Under the pieces are notes generated by a model that was not told where the DNA came from, did no database searches, and worked only from the letters and a program-made list of their open reading frames with translations. The position numbers were made by a program, and so were the translations under genes. DNA of 12,617 bases from an uncultured Akkermansia sp. (GTDB lineage Bacteria > Verrucomicrobiota > Verrucomicrobiia > Verrucomicrobiales > Akkermansiaceae), in contig URLZ01000050.1 in the NCBI GenBank assembly GCA_900548895.1, positions 1 to 12,617 of the forward strand, in the 5' to 3' direction. Positions 5,603 to 12,584 of this stretch are shown in pieces; positions within the stretch are counted from its first letter, which is position 1, and every line of letters starts with the position of its first letter.

Positions 5603-6622
5603 TCAAAAGCCCGTCTTCGGCCGCTCATGACGCGATTCAGCGCGGCGCAGCAGCTCCGCCACGGCGGTGCGTCCGTTGAGGATCGCCTCTTGCAGAGGCG
5701 TTCGCCCGACGCAATTGCGGCGGGTCGCATCTGCCCCCCTCTGCAACAGGCAAGCGGCGACCTCGGCGTGCCCCCTCACCGCCGCCGCATGCAGAGGCGT
5801 CCAGCCTCGGTTGTTCGCGGCATTCACATCCGCCCCTCGGGCCATCAGCAGGCGCGCTACGTCGGCATGCCCCCACGCTGCGGCGGCGTGCAGCGGGGTG
5901 TTGAGGCAGCGATCCGCGGCGTCAACCTCCGCGCCGTGAGCCAGCAGCAGACGCGCGGTTTCCATCTGCCCCCTCGCGGCCGCGCCGTGAAGCGGGCTAT
6001 CCCCGCAGGCATCCCGCGCCTTCGCGTCCGCTTCGGCCTCCAGCAAGAGCAGGGCCGCAGAGGCATGCCCGTTGCGCGCCGCCGCATGCAGGGGCGTCGC
6101 GCCGTCGTCAGCCTTTGATCCGGCATCGGCCCCGGAGGCCAACAGCTCGCGAACCTCTTCGGTGAGCCCCGCCGAGGCTGCCAGATGCAGAGCCGTCCAC
6201 CCGCCCGACAGTGCCGGCCGGCGGCAGGCGCCCGCCGCCAGCAGGAGGCGCACGACGACCGTATGCCCCTCGCCGGCGGCGAGACGCAGGGGAGGCGGCC
6301 CACCCTCAACACGGGCATTGACCTCGGCCCCGGCCAGCAGGAGCGCGAGCGTCGCGGGCGCGTCTCCCTCGGTTGCGGCAACGCACAGGGCAGCATTCAG
6401 CGGGGCTTGTCTGCCGCAGGTGCTGTCAGCCGCACCGCCTTCCTCGGGCGATCCCATCCGGGCTACCGACATCCGGCCCACCGAGCCGCCGGTGGGATTC
6501 ACCGAGGTCGCCGAGTCCTTGACAAGCCCCGGCCCTGACGGCCATGAAGCAAGGCCCGAGGCTGCCACGGTATCGGAGAGAAGGCAAACCGAAGCGAAGA
6601 GGGAGAGTGTACAGTTCATCAT
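5603..6622 (-). CDS. Exported ankyrin-repeat protein with 8 repeats (339 aa)
   Basis: Adjacent ATG codons at 6622 and 6619 open a signal peptide (MMNCTLSLFASVCLLSDTVA, cleavage probably in the following ASGLA). The upstream open frame overlaps dxr's end and is Arg/Pro-rich shadow sequence. Residues about 26-72 are a low-complexity Gly/Ser/Pro linker longer than in the paralogues. Eight ankyrin units follow (73-104, then 33-residue steps to 302, and a last unit 303-339 with a basic tail RHERPKTGF instead of the RAHGAKE cap). Unit 138-170 (LSGGWTALHLAASAGLTEEV) is the divergent type, at the same residue positions as in the 564-residue paralogue. Alanine and arginine content is high. It is the first gene of the ankyrin run, 121 nt after dxr. 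Its role is unknown; export and protein binding are inferred from the family. Confidence 0.88.
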   Translation of the reverse strand: MMNCTLSLFASVCLLSDTVAASGLASWPSGPGLVKDSATSVNPTGGSVGRMSVARMGSPEEGGAADSTCGRQAPLNAALCVAATEGDAPATLALLLAGAEVNARVEGGPPPLRLAAGEGHTVVVRLLLAAGACRRPALSGGWTALHLAASAGLTEEVRELLASGADAGSKADDGATPLHAAARNGHASAALLLLEAEADAKARDACGDSPLHGAAARGQMETARLLLAHGAEVDAADRCLNTPLHAAAAWGHADVARLLMARGADVNAANNRGWTPLHAAAVRGHAEVAACLLQRGADATRRNCVGRTPLQEAILNGRTAVAELLRRAESRHERPKTGF

Positions 6623-6695
6623 GAGATCAAAACTGCCAAGATCGAGGAGGCCGGGATCCACATGCTCGCGAACGGCGCAGCTCTCGCGCTCCGAT

Positions 6696-6716
6696 GGGGA
6701 CGGGCCTGTCGTCCCC
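6696..6716 (-). terminator. Hairpin after dxr, possible terminator
   Basis: GGGGACG (6696-6702) and CGTCCCC (6710-6716) form a perfect 7-bp stem with a 7-nt loop, 27 nt after the dxr stop. A GCCGCGCGGC palindrome (6717-6726) lies just before it. No U run follows, so efficient intrinsic termination is doubtful and readthrough into the ankyrin genes is possible. Confidence 0.35.
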
Positions 6717-6743
6717 GCCGCGCGGCGACGAGTGTACACCGGA

Positions 6744-7907
6744 TCAGCGGCCGATGACGCGGCGCGCCTCTTCGCGGGCCCAGGCGTCATCCTCGAGAAT
6801 CGCCGTCAGGCGGCCCTCATAGTCGCGGGGGTGCGCCGCCGAGAGCACGCTCTCCACCGTCTCCCAGATGCCCGGGAAGGAGAGGCGCCCGTCGATGAAG
6901 GCCTGCACCGCCACCTCGTTGGCCGCATTGAACATCGCCGGCATCGTGCCGCCCGTCATTCCCACGCGGCGCGCCAAACCCAGCGCCGGGAAGTCATCCC
7001 AGCGCGGCGCCTCAAATTGCAGCCCCGCTAGCTGGGCCAAATCGAGGTGAGGAAGGGAATTCGGCGTGCGATCCGGCCAAGTCACCGCGTACTGGATCGG
7101 GAAGCACATGTCGCTCGCGCTCAGCTGCGCGAGGATCGAGCCGTCGCAGTACTCCACCAGCGAGTGCACGATGCTCTGCGGATGCACGATAACGTCCACG
7201 CGCTCCATCGGGATGCCGAAGAGCCAGCGCGCCTCAATCATCTCCAGTCCCTTGTTGAAGAGCGTCGCCGAGTCAATCGTGATCTTGCGGCCCATCTTCC
7301 ACGTCGGGTGCCGCAGCGCCTGCTCCAGCGTCACATGCGCCAGCTGCTCGCGAGGGAGCTGGCGGAAAGGCCCTCCGCTGGCCGTGAGAATGAGGCGGCG
7401 CACCTCATCGGGCCCGCCGCGGTGCCCTTGCAGGCACTGAAAAATGGCATTGTGTTCGCTGTCCACGGGCAGCACGCTGATGCCGCGCGCGGCCGCGCGC
7501 TTCATCACCAGCTCGCCCGCCATCACCAAAATCTCCTTCGAGGCAATCGCCAGATCCTTGCCGGCCTCAATCGCCTCGAGTGTCGGCCGCAGCCCCGCCG
7601 TGCCGATGATCGACACCAGCACCATGTCCGCCTCGGCCGAGGTCGCCAGTTCGCAGAGACCGTCAAGCCCCGTCAGCACGCGCGACCCCGCCGGCAGCAT
7701 CGCCTCGAGCTCGGCGGCGTGCGTCGGGTCAAACAGGCAGACCTGCCGCACCCCAAACTCCCGTGCCTGCGCCGCCAAAGCCTCATAGCTGCCGTGAGCC
7801 GCCAGACCCACCACCTCCATGCGCTCGGGAATATCACGCGCCACCTTGAGGGCGCTGGTGCCAATGCTGCCGGTAGATCCCAGAATAACGACGCGACGCT
7901 TCTTCAT
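6744..7907 (-). CDS. dxr: 1-deoxy-D-xylulose 5-phosphate reductoisomerase
   Basis: Converts 1-deoxy-D-xylulose 5-phosphate to 2-C-methyl-D-erythritol 4-phosphate with NADPH, the second step of the MEP isoprenoid pathway in the cytosol. The 387-residue length is normal for the family. The NADPH-binding GSTGSIG is at 10-16; SKE at 123-125; the metal-binding VDSEHNAIFQ region at 148-157 with D149 and E151; the flexible-loop segment HPTWKMG at 200-206; NKGLEMIEA at 218-226 with N218, K219 and E222. All expected catalytic residues are present. The ATG has no Shine-Dalgarno sequence and lies 9 nt from a consensus TATAAT box, so the mRNA should be nearly leaderless. The gene follows folA by 46 nt but has its own promoter. 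Confidence 0.97.
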   Translation of the reverse strand: MKKRRVVILGSTGSIGTSALKVARDIPERMEVVGLAAHGSYEALAAQAREFGVRQVCLFDPTHAAELEAMLPAGSRVLTGLDGLCELATSAEADMVLVSIIGTAGLRPTLEAIEAGKDLAIASKEILVMAGELVMKRAAARGISVLPVDSEHNAIFQCLQGHRGGPDEVRRLILTASGGPFRQLPREQLAHVTLEQALRHPTWKMGRKITIDSATLFNKGLEMIEARWLFGIPMERVDVIVHPQSIVHSLVEYCDGSILAQLSASDMCFPIQYAVTWPDRTPNSLPHLDLAQLAGLQFEAPRWDDFPALGLARRVGMTGGTMPAMFNAANEVAVQAFIDGRLSFPGIWETVESVLSAAHPRDYEGRLTAILEDDAWAREEARRVIGR

Positions 7908-7916
7908 GCGGCCGCC

Positions 7917-7944
7917 ATTATAGCAAATGTACGTCCAAAATCAA
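7917..7944 (-). promoter_or_regulatory. dxr promoter
   Basis: A perfect -10 box TATAAT (7917-7922) lies 16 bp from TTGATT (7939-7944), or 17 bp from CTTGAT. The expected start site is 2-4 nt before the ATG at 7907, so there is almost no 5' leader. Confidence 0.65.
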
Positions 7945-7953
7945 GAGCGAAGC

Positions 7954-8439
7954 TCACCGCTCGCGCATCACCCAGTCAAAGCCCTCAAAGCGCTCGCGGA
8001 CGCAGCGGCGGGGGAACTGGGCCTCAAAGGCGGGGAAAAAGGTGTCCGCCTCGTGGCGTCCGTGCACCTCCGACACGCTGAGGCGCTGCATGCGCGGCAG
8101 CAGCAGCTCGTAGATCTGCGCCCCGCCAATCACCATCACCTCGCCGTCCATCAGTTCGAGGCCCGCCAGCTCGGCAAGATCGTGAATCACCACCGCCCCC
8201 GGCGCCTCGTAGCCCGAGCGGCGCGTCAGCACGATATTCTGACGGCCGGGCAGCGGGCGACCGAGAGACTCCCACGTTCGCCGCCCCATGAGCACCGGGT
8301 GCCCCATCGTGAGGCGCTTGAACAGCTTCATGTCCTCCGGCAGGCGCCACGGAATCGAGCCGCGCAGGCCAATGCCCCGCTGCTCATCCATCGCCACCAC
8401 CCCCGTGAAGCGCAGCTGCTCGACGGACGCCACGATCAT
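7954..8439 (-). CDS. folA: Dihydrofolate reductase
   Basis: Reduces dihydrofolate to tetrahydrofolate with NADPH, regenerating the cofactor oxidised by thymidylate synthase, whose gene lies immediately upstream. At 161 residues it is typical of the family. Visible motifs: AMDEQRGIG at 16-24, IPWRLPED at 29-36 with the catalytic acid D36, the NADPH-binding [15 protein letters not shown] at 52-66, and GGAQIY at 105-110. The N-terminus is about 10 residues longer than in E. coli DHFR before the first strand. The ATG is chosen because its codon overlaps the thyA stop as ATGA and has a strong GGAGG 7 nt upstream, so translation is probably coupled. Confidence 0.96.
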   Translation of the reverse strand: MIVASVEQLRFTGVVAMDEQRGIGLRGSIPWRLPEDMKLFKRLTMGHPVLMGRRTWESLGRPLPGRQNIVLTRRSGYEAPGAVVIHDLAELAGLELMDGEVMVIGGAQIYELLLPRMQRLSVSEVHGRHEADTFFPAFEAQFPRRCVRERFEGFDWVMRER

Positions 8440-9251
8440 ACCGACACCTCCGCCTTGATGTGGGGATGGGGATTGTAGTTGCAGAGCTCGAAGTCCTCGA
8501 AGCGGAACTCGTCCAGTGAGCGCACCGACGGATTGAGCTTCATCTGCGGCAGGGGGCGCGGCTCGCGCGTGAGCTGCAGGCGCGCCTGCTCCAAGTGATT
8601 GCGGTAGAGGTGCAAATCGCCGTAGGTGTGGATGAACTCCCGCGCCTCATAGCCGCAGACCTGCGCCACCATCATCAGCAGCAGCGCATAGCTCGCGATG
8701 TTGAACGGCACCCCGAGAAAGAGATCGCAGCTGCGCTGATAGAGCTGCAAGCTCAGCCCGGGGCGCTCCCCCTCCCGCTGCGGCGGGATCACGCAGAACT
8801 GAAAGAGGCAGTGGCAGGGCGGCAGAGCCATCTCATCCACCTCCGCCACGTTCCAGGCCGAGACAATATGGCGACGGCTCCAGGGATCCTTCTTCAGCCC
8901 CTCGACGAGGCGGGCAATCTGGTCGATAGTGCCCCCCTTCCCGTCCGGCCACTTGCGCCACTGCGTGCCGTAAACCGGACCAAGCTCGCCGTTCTCATCG
9001 GCCCACTCGTCCCAGATGCTCACGCCGTGCTCCTGAAGGTAGTGCACATTCGAGCTTCCCTTGAGGAACCAGAGCAGCTCATAGATGATCGAGCGCAGGT
9101 GCAGCTTCTTCGTCGTCAGGCAGGGGAAGCCCTCGCGCAGATCAAAGCGCGCCTGTCGGCCAAAGACGCCGATGGTGCCGGTGCCGGTGCGATCCTGCCG
9201 CCCGACACCATTCTCCAGCACGTCGCGAAGCAAATCCAGATACTGTCTCAT
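8436..9251 (-). CDS. thyA: Thymidylate synthase, ThyA type
   Basis: Methylates dUMP to dTMP using methylene-tetrahydrofolate and releases dihydrofolate for the adjacent FolA. It has 271 residues, near the short bacterial form. Motifs: [12 protein letters not shown] at 20-31 (phosphate-binding R21), the active site LPPCHC with nucleophile C146, [20 protein letters not shown] at 169-188 including R174, S175, D177 and N184, HTYGDLHLY at 208-216, and the usual C-terminal strand IKAEVSV. The ATG at 9251 matches the family N-terminus; the open frame further upstream is pyrF's end in another frame. There is a 37-nt gap after pyrF and no Shine-Dalgarno sequence. It is probably cotranscribed with pyrF and folA. 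Confidence 0.97.
   Translation of the reverse strand: MRQYLDLLRDVLENGVGRQDRTGTGTIGVFGRQARFDLREGFPCLTTKKLHLRSIIYELLWFLKGSSNVHYLQEHGVSIWDEWADENGELGPVYGTQWRKWPDGKGGTIDQIARLVEGLKKDPWSRRHIVSAWNVAEVDEMALPPCHCLFQFCVIPPQREGERPGLSLQLYQRSCDLFLGVPFNIASYALLLMMVAQVCGYEAREFIHTYGDLHLYRNHLEQARLQLTREPRPLPQMKLNPSVRSLDEFRFEDFELCNYNPHPHIKAEVSV
8445..8451 (-). promoter_or_regulatory. Ribosome binding site of folA inside the thyA end
   Basis: GGAGGTG reads on the minus strand within the last thyA codons, with 7 nt between the GGAGG core and the folA ATG. It is the only strong Shine-Dalgarno sequence I see before any gene in the window. Confidence 0.75.
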
Positions 9252-9288
9252 CGGCGCGTCGCAGCAGATCAGAATCAGGTGAAAACCC

Positions 9289-10068
9289 TCACAGGCCCAG
9301 CGCCCGGCGGATGCTCTCCGCGTAGCGCGCCGCCTTGTCGGCAAAACTCAACTCAGGCTCGCGGTAGAGGATGCCGCGCGACACATTGACAACGGAGGGA
9401 GCCGCCCGACGGCTGCCGGCCAGCGCCTCAATGTCACCGCCCTGTGCCCCGAAGCCCGGGATGAGCAGCGGAGCATCCGGCAGCTGCTCCAGCAGCTCGC
9501 CGCTGGCATTCGTCAGACCGACGACCATGCCCACATCCGTCGCGCAGCCCTCGGCCTTCGCGCGGTCGACCATGTCGCCCACCAGCTGATACACCCGGCG
9601 ACCGTCCGCCAGCGTGCGGCGCTCGATATCCGCCGCGCCGGCGTTCGACGTCACCGCCAGCAGGTAAACACCCTTGCCGGGACGATCGAGGAAGGGCTGG
9701 AGGATGTCATAGCCCATGAAGGGATTGAGCGTCACCGCGTCCACATCCCAGCGATCGAAGTAGGCCTGCGCGTAATACTTCTGCGTCTCGCCGATATCCC
9801 CGCGCTTCGCGTCGAGAATCACCGGGATGTCCTTCGGCATCTCCGGCAGCAGCTCCTCCAGCACGCGGAGGCCGGCGAGCCCCATCGCCTCAAAATAGGC
9901 AATGTTGGGCTTGTAGGCAGCGGCATAGGGAGCCGTCTCCTCCACCACGCGGCGCAGCCAGTCGGCCAGCTCGGTCATGTTATCCGAATCGGGGCGGGGA
10001 TCGAGGCCGACGCAGAGCATGGAGCGCGTCGCCTGAATACGAGCCTGAAGCTTCTCAGAGTATCTCAT
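9289..10068 (-). CDS. pyrF: Orotidine 5'-phosphate decarboxylase
   Basis: Decarboxylates orotidine 5'-phosphate to UMP, the last step of de novo pyrimidine synthesis. The 259 residues include D23, K53, the hallmark DAKRGDI at 86-92 (catalytic D86, K88, D91) and a C-terminal phosphate-binding VNVSRGILY. Length and the extended insertions suit the longer group-2 bacterial form. The ATG at 10068 is preferred over an upstream non-ATG start, since the conserved region begins with SEKLQARI and a promoter -10 box lies 10 nt before it. No Shine-Dalgarno sequence. It is the first gene of the pyrF-thyA-folA cluster, which links UMP and dTMP supply. Confidence 0.96.
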   Translation of the reverse strand: MRYSEKLQARIQATRSMLCVGLDPRPDSDNMTELADWLRRVVEETAPYAAAYKPNIAYFEAMGLAGLRVLEELLPEMPKDIPVILDAKRGDIGETQKYYAQAYFDRWDVDAVTLNPFMGYDILQPFLDRPGKGVYLLAVTSNAGAADIERRTLADGRRVYQLVGDMVDRAKAEGCATDVGMVVGLTNASGELLEQLPDAPLLIPGFGAQGGDIEALAGSRRAAPSVVNVSRGILYREPELSFADKAARYAESIRRALGL

Positions 10069-10078
10069 CGCGCTGCGT

Positions 10079-10107
10079 ATGGTAGCAAACTTGCGGCGGC
10101 ATGACAA
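10079..10107 (-). promoter_or_regulatory. pyrF promoter
   Basis: The -35 box TTGTCA (10102-10107; 5 of 6 to consensus), a 17-bp spacer and the -10 box TACCAT (10079-10084; 4 of 6). The start site would fall about 4 nt before the ATG. The -35 box lies inside the hairpin at 10095-10120. Confidence 0.5.
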
Positions 10108-10120
10108 GCAAAATGCCGCC
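10095..10120 (-). other. Perfect inverted repeat overlapping the pyrF -35 box
   Basis: GGCGGCAT (10095-10102) and ATGCCGCC (10113-10120) are 8-bp perfect arms around 10 nt. The position over the -35 element suits an operator. As RNA it could also be part of the NUDIX gene's 3' end, though no U tract follows. Confidence 0.45.
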
Positions 10121-10124
10121 TGCG

Positions 10125-10148
10125 AGCGGCCTGCCCGGGCAAGCCGCT
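10125..10148 (-). terminator. Hairpin after the NUDIX gene, possible terminator
   Basis: In the transcript AGCGGCUUGC and GCAGGCCGCU pair over 10 bp with one G-U and a CCGG loop, 17 nt after the stop. A short ATTTTGCTTGT stretch follows some 10 nt later, inside the next inverted repeat. A second palindrome, GACGGCGCCGTC, sits at 10151-10162. Confidence 0.4.
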
Positions 10149-10165
10149 GAGACGGCGCCGTCCCC

Positions 10166-10678
10166 TCAGCCGCGCGAGCGACGGATGAAATACAACCCGG
10201 TGTACACGCGCGGATCGACCGCCACGCCCTGCTTCATCTGCTCGGCCAGCCACGTATCCACCTCATCCAGAGGAACCTCGCGCACCACAATGCGCTCCGA
10301 CTCCACGCCGCCGCCCTTCCCCACGCGCTCCAGACCATCCGCCAGATAAAAGCTGAGCGTCTCCGAGGTCAGCCCGGGGGACGACGGCCCGACGAAGAGG
10401 AGGGTCATCGTCGCGGCGCGGTAGCCGGACTCCTCCTCCAGCTCGCGGCGCGCGGCCTCCTCGGCACTCTCAGCGTGCTCGTCGCCGATGAGACCGGCCG
10501 GGAAGCAGAGGCAGCGGCGCCCGATCGGCGGGCGGAACTCCTCCACCAGAATCACACGCCCCTCGGGCGTGCACGCAAAAATCATCGCAGCGCGCGTCTC
10601 GCGCACGCGCTCGCAGTACTCCCAATGCCCCTCGCGCACGAGATTGAGGAACTTGCCGGCATACAAACACTCTTTCAT
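10166..10678 (-). CDS. NUDIX hydrolase, ADP-ribose pyrophosphatase-like
   Basis: Probably hydrolyses ADP-ribose or a similar nucleoside diphosphate derivative to AMP plus a phosphosugar. In 170 residues: the family N-terminus [16 protein letters not shown] at 6-21, [14 protein letters not shown] at 49-62, and the Nudix box from G62 to Y86 with E70, R78, E79, E82, E83 and G85. The G-to-E spacing is 7 rather than the canonical 5, an insertion seen as [11 protein letters not shown] at 99-106 resembles the SPG...E loop of ADP-ribose pyrophosphatases. The ATG fits the family start, yet it lies only 2 nt from the U tract of the ilvE terminator, so its own promoter is not evident. The substrate is inferred from family only. 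Confidence 0.88.
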   Translation of the reverse strand: MKECLYAGKFLNLVREGHWEYCERVRETRAAMIFACTPEGRVILVEEFRPPIGRRCLCFPAGLIGDEHAESAEEAARRELEEESGYRAATMTLLFVGPSSPGLTSETLSFYLADGLERVGKGGGVESERIVVREVPLDEVDTWLAEQMKQGVAVDPRVYTGLYFIRRSRG

Positions 10679-10680
10679 CG

Positions 10681-10728
10681 CAAATAAAAAAAGATGAAGG
10701 CGGAGCCAGCGCCTGCGGCCCCGCCTTC
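10681..10728 (-). terminator. Intrinsic terminator of ilvE
   Basis: The arms GAAGGCGGGGCC and GGCTCCGCCTTC (10717-10728 and 10696-10707 on the map) form a 12-bp stem with one G-U and a 9-nt loop, followed by ATCTTTTTTTATTTG. This is the strongest terminator in the window. Its U tract ends 2 nt before the NUDIX start codon. Confidence 0.85.
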
Positions 10729-10757
10729 GGAGAGTTTAAGACTTCGTCATCGGCGCA

Positions 10758-11609
10758 TCACTCGCGCACCAGCTCCTTGTAGCGGGCCAGAATGCGCATC
10801 GTCACCGGGCCGGCGTGGCCCGTGCCGATCGTGCGACCGTCCAGCGACGACACCGCAATCACCTCAGCGGCCGTGCCCGTCAGGAAGCACTCGTCAGCGC
10901 TGAGCACATCGTAGCGGTTCATCACGCGCTCCTCGCAGGGAATGCCCAGCTCGGCGCAGATATCCATCACCGCATGGCGCGTGATACCGCCGAGAGCCGA
11001 CTCCGTCAGCGGAGGCGTCATCACCACGCCCTTGCTGACAATGAAGATATTATCGCCCGTGCACTCGGCCACGTTGCCGCGACCGTTGAGCATCAAAGCC
11101 TCGCCCGCGCCCTGCTGCACAGCCTCGAGCTTCGCGCTGATGCTGTTGAGGTAGTTGAGGCTCTTGACCTGCTGGCAGATCGCATCAGGATCCGGGCGGC
11201 GATACGAGCTCGTGATGAGGCTCAGGCCGTTCTCGTACATCTCCTTGGGATACAGGGCGATGTCCTCCACGATGATGAACATGCTCGGCGTCGGGCAGTT
11301 GCGGGGATTGAGACCCAGATCGCCCACGCCGCGCGTCACCACCAAGCGGATGTAGCCGTCGCTCATCCCGCTGGCCGCCACCGTCTCCTCCGTCGCCTTG
11401 CACACCTCGTCAAAGGACCAAGGAAGATCGATCATGAGGTAGCGCATGCCGTTGAAGAGGCGCTCGATGTGCTCCTGAAGGCGGAACACCTTGCCGGAAT
11501 AAAAGCGGATACCCTCAAAGCAACCATCACCGTACAGAATCGCGTGATCGAAGACAGAGACCTTCGCCTCGTCGCGATCCACCAACTTGCCGTCGAGCCA
11601 GATTTTCAT
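10758..11609 (-). CDS. ilvE: Branched-chain amino acid aminotransferase
   Basis: PLP-dependent fold-type IV enzyme that exchanges amino groups between glutamate and the 2-oxo acids of Leu, Ile and Val. It has 283 residues. It begins MKIWLDGKLVDRDEAKVSVF, typical of this family; R50 and the YGDGCFEGIR segment at 26-35 line the pocket; the PLP Schiff-base lysine is K149 in QQVKSLNYLN; E182 in AECTGDNIF and GGITR at 207-211 complete the cofactor site. The ATG at 11609 is preferred to an upstream in-frame TTG because it fits the family start. No Shine-Dalgarno sequence lies in the roughly 20-nt leader. D-amino acid aminotransferase and 4-amino-4-deoxychorismate lyase share the fold, so the exact substrate is less certain than the family. 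Confidence 0.9.
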   Translation of the reverse strand: MKIWLDGKLVDRDEAKVSVFDHAILYGDGCFEGIRFYSGKVFRLQEHIERLFNGMRYLMIDLPWSFDEVCKATEETVAASGMSDGYIRLVVTRGVGDLGLNPRNCPTPSMFIIVEDIALYPKEMYENGLSLITSSYRRPDPDAICQQVKSLNYLNSISAKLEAVQQGAGEALMLNGRGNVAECTGDNIFIVSKGVVMTPPLTESALGGITRHAVMDICAELGIPCEERVMNRYDVLSADECFLTGTAAEVIAVSSLDGRTIGTGHAGPVTMRILARYKELVRE

Positions 11610-11637
11610 GTGAATCAAAGAATTGTTGTCGCGGGTT

Positions 11638-11665
11638 ATTATAAACCGATTTGACCGTATGTGAA
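11638..11665 (-). promoter_or_regulatory. ilvE promoter
   Basis: The -10 box TATAAT (11638-11643) is perfect and TTCACA (11660-11665; 5 of 6) lies 16 bp upstream. The start site is expected about 22 nt before the ATG. The promoter begins directly after the rnc T tract. Confidence 0.65.
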
Positions 11666-11669
11666 GCAG

Positions 11670-11693
11670 AAAAAAAGCGCAGCGTCACTTTTT
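11670..11693 (-). terminator. Weak terminator overlapping the rnc stop codon
   Basis: AAAAAGTG and CGCTTTTT can form an 8-bp, mostly A-U stem with a 6-nt loop, and a run of seven T (11670-11676) follows the GC. The stem includes the last rnc codons and stop. It is AT-rich and may end transcription only partly. Confidence 0.4.
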
Positions 11694-12383
11694 CGCGCGC
11701 TCCTTCACCCAGAGACGCCGGCGCAGCGCCTCCGCCGCCGCCTCCATCTCCGCCGCATGCTTGCTGGAACCGAGCGCCTCGCCCAGCAGGCGGCCCCGCC
11801 AGGAAACCGTGGCGCGGAAGGGCCCGGCCGGAGCATCGGCGCGCACCGCCGCCGTCTCATACACCGGGCCCTCGGGGCCGATGGCCTGAAGCGTCTCCAG
11901 CAACTCGCCCTTCGAATTCACCGCCGACAGCGAGCGAGCTTTCGCGATGCTCTCCCCGAGCAGGCGCAGCGACACCTTGCGCGCCGCGTTGTAGTTGGAA
12001 TCCATCATCACCGCGCCGATCACGCTCTCAAAGGTGTTGGCCAAAATGGAGAGCGTCTCGCGCCCGCCGCTCTTCTCCAGCTGCGCGCTCATCAGCAGCT
12101 GCTCGCCCCAGCCGAGGGCGCGGCAGCGCTCCGCCAGATGGCGACGGCTCACCACCGCCGCGCGCCACTTCGTCAGCTCACCCTCATCCGCCTTCGGGTG
12201 CAGGCGAAACAGCTCGCAGCTCACCACGAGCTCCAGCACGGCATCCCCGAGATACTCGAGGCGCTCGTAGGCGATATTCGTGCTGCGCTTCTGATCCGCG
12301 CTGGGATGCGTCAGCGCCTGCCGCAGCCAAGTCTCATCCGAAAAGCGGTACCCGAGCGTGTTCTCGACCGTCTCTCTGTCCAT
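11685..12383 (-). CDS. rnc: Ribonuclease III
   Basis: Cleaves double-stranded RNA in rRNA maturation and mRNA turnover. It has 232 residues. The catalytic domain has the signature ERLEYLGDAVLEL from E40 with E40, E43 and D47, and a second acidic motif NTFESVIGAV with E119; the usual Asp of that motif is Asn (N116). A double-stranded RNA-binding domain covers about 155-225, with KGELLETLQ and the SSKHAAEMEAAAEAL helix. The ATG at 12383 matches the family N-terminus; the upstream open frame is Arg-rich shadow. An extended -10 box ends 6 nt before this ATG, which predicts a leaderless mRNA and would escape the 5'-leader autoregulation known for E. coli rnc. The downstream end runs into the ilvE promoter. 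Confidence 0.96.
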   Translation of the reverse strand: MDRETVENTLGYRFSDETWLRQALTHPSADQKRSTNIAYERLEYLGDAVLELVVSCELFRLHPKADEGELTKWRAAVVSRRHLAERCRALGWGEQLLMSAQLEKSGGRETLSILANTFESVIGAVMMDSNYNAARKVSLRLLGESIAKARSLSAVNSKGELLETLQAIGPEGPVYETAAVRADAPAGPFRATVSWRGRLLGEALGSSKHAAEMEAAAEALRRRLWVKERAKK

Positions 12384-12389
12384 GACCCC

Positions 12390-12398
12390 AGTGTAACA
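12390..12398 (-). promoter_or_regulatory. rnc extended -10 promoter
   Basis: TGTTACACT matches the extended -10 pattern TGnTATAAT at TG and at 4 of 6 core bases. The -35 is weak (TCGCCA at 12413-12418). Its last T is 7 nt from the A of the rnc ATG, so transcription would start at the start codon itself. Confidence 0.45.
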
Positions 12399-12546
12399 CA
12401 GAGCGCGATGACTGGCGAGTCGAAACTCAGGACGAGGAAGCAGACCCGGTAGTTCAGCGACCTCCGTCCACCCGCCACGCCGCTCCAAGCTCGGCAACAC
12501 CTGCGCGCCGACACGAGACCGAGCACCCCCCACCCGACGGCAAGCA

Positions 12547-12573
12547 GCCCTGCCGGAGTTGCTCCGGCAGGGC
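12547..12573 (-). terminator. Strong hairpin downstream of the partial upstream gene
   Basis: GCCCTGCCGGAG (12547-12558) and CTCCGGCAGGGC (12562-12573) are perfectly complementary over 12 bp with a 3-nt loop, 11 nt after the TGA at 12585. No U tract follows. Between it and rnc (12399-12546) I see nothing but GC-rich non-coding sequence. Confidence 0.5.
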
Positions 12574-12584
12574 CGCGAATATCC

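Noticed and set aside
6072..7031. Plus-strand open frame across the dxr/ankyrin junction
   Set aside because: It overlaps two well-supported minus-strand genes. The translation is Arg/Ala/Pro-rich and has no domain.
12384..12546. tRNA or small RNA gene upstream of rnc
   Set aside because: No cloverleaf, anticodon arm or U-tailed hairpin could be found by eye.
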